DNA from: Candidatus Eiseniibacteriota bacterium
GTDB lineage: Bacteria > Eisenbacteria > RBG-16-71-46 > CAIMUX01
Assembly (NCBI GenBank): GCA_020431745.1
Contig: JAGQHR010000247.1
Location: forward strand, 1-5,829
Direction: 5' to 3'
DNA: 5,829 bases
The notes beneath the pieces were generated by a model. It saw only the letters and a list, made by a program, of their open reading frames with translations, did not search any database and was not told the origin of the DNA. This document shows, in pieces, positions 4,554 to 5,829 of this stretch; positions within the stretch are counted from its first letter, which is position 1, and every line of letters starts with the position of its first letter. A program made the translations under genes and the position numbers.

Positions 4554-5829
4554 CTAGAGCGAGGGCAACGGATCGAGTGTCGCTGAATCGGAGTCCGTCG
4601 ATCGGTCGGCTCGGGGCAGCGAGGATGGCCCCCGCGATCTGCGAGATCCGGCGATCCCGCCCGCGAGGATCGAGAGTATCGGGAGGATCGGCACGACGAA
4701 GCGGGAATAGGACTCCGGACCGCTGCTGAACAGCAGCAGATAGATCGCCGCGCCGGTCAGGAGTCCGGCCTGACCCGATGCCCCCGGCAGGATTCGGCGG
4801 CTGCGAACCACCGCCGCGAACACGCACACGAAAAGCAGGATGCGGTGAAGGATCGATGCTCCCACTCCCCAGGGAGCACCGTCCCCAAGGTACAGACGAA
4901 ACACGGTTCGACCCGGACCGGTGAGCAACCGGCCGGCGCCGGCAGCCATCGTTCGTACCGTCGCCCACGGATGAGCCACGAGGATGGCTGATGCCAACCC
5001 GAAGTCGGTGTTCCGACCGTCGCGCTGGTCGGCCGTGGAGCGTCGGTCGATCAGCAGCTCCCGGGCTGTCTCGAGCGGGATGTGCTCGGTCGCAGAGACG
5101 ACACCGGCAGCACGATACATCAGCAGGTTGTGGCTCTGGACCGATGCGAACTCGGGGCTTCCGCTGACCTCGAAGTTTCGAAACTGCCAGGGAAGCACAA
5201 GCGAGAACCATCCGACGAAGACCATCCCGACGATGCCGAGCGCTCGGGACCGGCGAGGTGTCCCGCGCAGTCCACGGACCACGATCAGCAGGCCGAGGAT
5301 CACGACCCAGTAGTACGTGACCGGACGGAGGAACGTCGCTGCGGCTCCGACGATGCCCGCGAGGAGAGCACGGGGTCGGAGCTCCCTCGTGCGACCACGA
5401 TCAGAAACGGAATCGACCAGGGGCATCGCCAGCCAAAGGTGGAGGAGGAAGACGGCGGAGAACAGCGACTCCGAGAGCAGCTTCTGCGAATAGACCCAGG
5501 CCATGGGATCGAGGGCGCACAGCGCGACTGCGATCCAAGTGGGGGCGCCGGCGTCCCAGATCCTCCGCGCAGCGCTCCAAACGAGCGGAATCGTCATCGC
5601 GGTGAGGGACATCTGCCAGAGGAGAGCGGCCGTCCATTCTACTCCGGCCGGACGGGCGGTCAGGGCCAGGAATACGGGATAGCCCGGCGGGTGGAACGTT
5701 TCGGGCCCGGCGCTGCCCGCGAAGCGAAGCTCGGTCTGCAACGACCTCGCGAGCTCCATGTATCCGAACGAGTCCGGGGTGTTCAGTCGCGTCGGGTCCG
5801 AGCCCATCGTGAGGAGGAACGGCAGGACG
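4554..5829 (-). CDS. GT-C (PMT/ArnT-like, GT39-type) membrane glycosyltransferase, 5' end outside the window
   Basis: The frame stays open to the right edge. Upstream of the ATG at 5807 it reads VLPFLLT in frame, like the end of a first membrane helix, and that ATG lacks a ribosome binding site. The true start is therefore probably outside. Numbered from that ATG (417 residues), the first extracytoplasmic loop holds TPDSFGY with D12, the likely acidic catalytic residue in this fold. It is followed by HPPGYPVFLAL (39-49), a hallmark of PMT_2-type proteins. SQKLLSESLFSAVF (107-120), FLRPVTYYW (159-167), PWQFRNF (206-212) and SRFVVPILPILSIL (368-381) fit the family layout. About eight or nine further membrane segments are visible between 56 and 387. 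The tail (388-417) is hydrophilic and Ser/Asp-rich. Family members transfer sugars from polyprenyl-phosphate donors to lipid or protein acceptors on the outer face of the inner membrane. Donor and acceptor cannot be read from the sequence. Confidence 0.87.
   Translation of the reverse strand, partial: VLPFLLTMGSDPTRLNTPDSFGYMELARSLQTELRFAGSAGPETFHPPGYPVFLALTARPAGVEWTAALLWQMSLTAMTIPLVWSAARRIWDAGAPTWIAVALCALDPMAWVYSQKLLSESLFSAVFLLHLWLAMPLVDSVSDRGRTRELRPRALLAGIVGAAATFLRPVTYYWVVILGLLIVVRGLRGTPRRSRALGIVGMVFVGWFSLVLPWQFRNFEVSGSPEFASVQSHNLLMYRAAGVVSATEHIPLETARELLIDRRSTADQRDGRNTDFGLASAILVAHPWATVRTMAAGAGRLLTGPGRTVFRLYLGDGAPWGVGASILHRILLFVCVFAAVVRSRRILPGASGQAGLLTGAAIYLLLFSSGPESYSRFVVPILPILSILAGGIAGSRRSRGPSSLPRADRSTDSDSATLDPLPSL

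Noticed and set aside
4099..5211. Minus-strand open frame of 370 codons spanning the convergent junction
   Set aside because: It runs antisense through the protease C-terminus and in another frame through the glycosyltransferase. The product is an Arg/Pro/Ser-rich low-complexity shadow, whereas both overlapped genes have clear family motifs.
5805..5807. ATG at 5807 as the true start of the glycosyltransferase
   Set aside because: No Shine-Dalgarno site precedes it. The frame continues upstream with hydrophobic codons (VLPFLLT) that look like the missing first membrane helix, so the gene is treated as cut by the window edge.

Overview
This is a GC-rich bacterial window with four protein-coding genes and no RNA genes, mobile elements or CRISPR arrays that I can see. 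Two genes encode exported proteins, one a membrane-anchored zinc protease and one a multi-spanning membrane glycosyltransferase. The exported propeller protein ends in a FlgD/T9SS-like immunoglobulin-type C-terminal module (VRLRILDAMGRQIRSL, then WDLRDAGGNRVPSGMYW). That module is typical of secreted proteins from candidate phyla of or near the FCB group, such as Candidatus Eisenbacteria, and of Gemmatimonadota-like lineages. Clear Shine-Dalgarno sites (AGGAGG, GGAGG) argue against a member of Bacteroidota proper. The phylum assignment is an inference from protein style and composition.

Layout, left to right. Positions 1-633 (minus) hold the N-terminal 211 codons of a secreted protein that starts at GTG and runs off the left edge. 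Positions 634-911 are a spacer with no convincing gene. Positions 912-2798 (minus) hold a 628-residue secreted protein: a probable seven-bladed beta-propeller, a beta-sandwich-like module and the C-terminal FlgD-like module. A 168-bp divergent intergenic region follows. Positions 2967-4532 (plus) hold an M48-family zinc metalloprotease with two N-terminal membrane segments, HEFGH and a downstream ELAAD. After 21 bp, the convergent gene at 4554-5829 (minus) encodes a GT-C (PMT/ArnT-like) glycosyltransferase whose 5' end lies beyond the right edge.

The genes do not form an obvious pathway or operon. The propeller gene and the protease gene are divergent, the protease and the glycosyltransferase are convergent, and the two secreted-protein genes share a strand but are 278 bp apart. 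A shared theme of envelope and surface biology (exported proteins, membrane proteolysis, lipid-linked glycosyl transfer) is plausible but not demonstrated. The most interesting details are the regular seven-fold repeat in the propeller protein, inverted repeats in the divergent region, an 18-bp inverted repeat between two candidate protease starts, the unrecognised C-terminal region of the protease, and a GATC-dense convergent junction. I see no clear new defence or mobile system.
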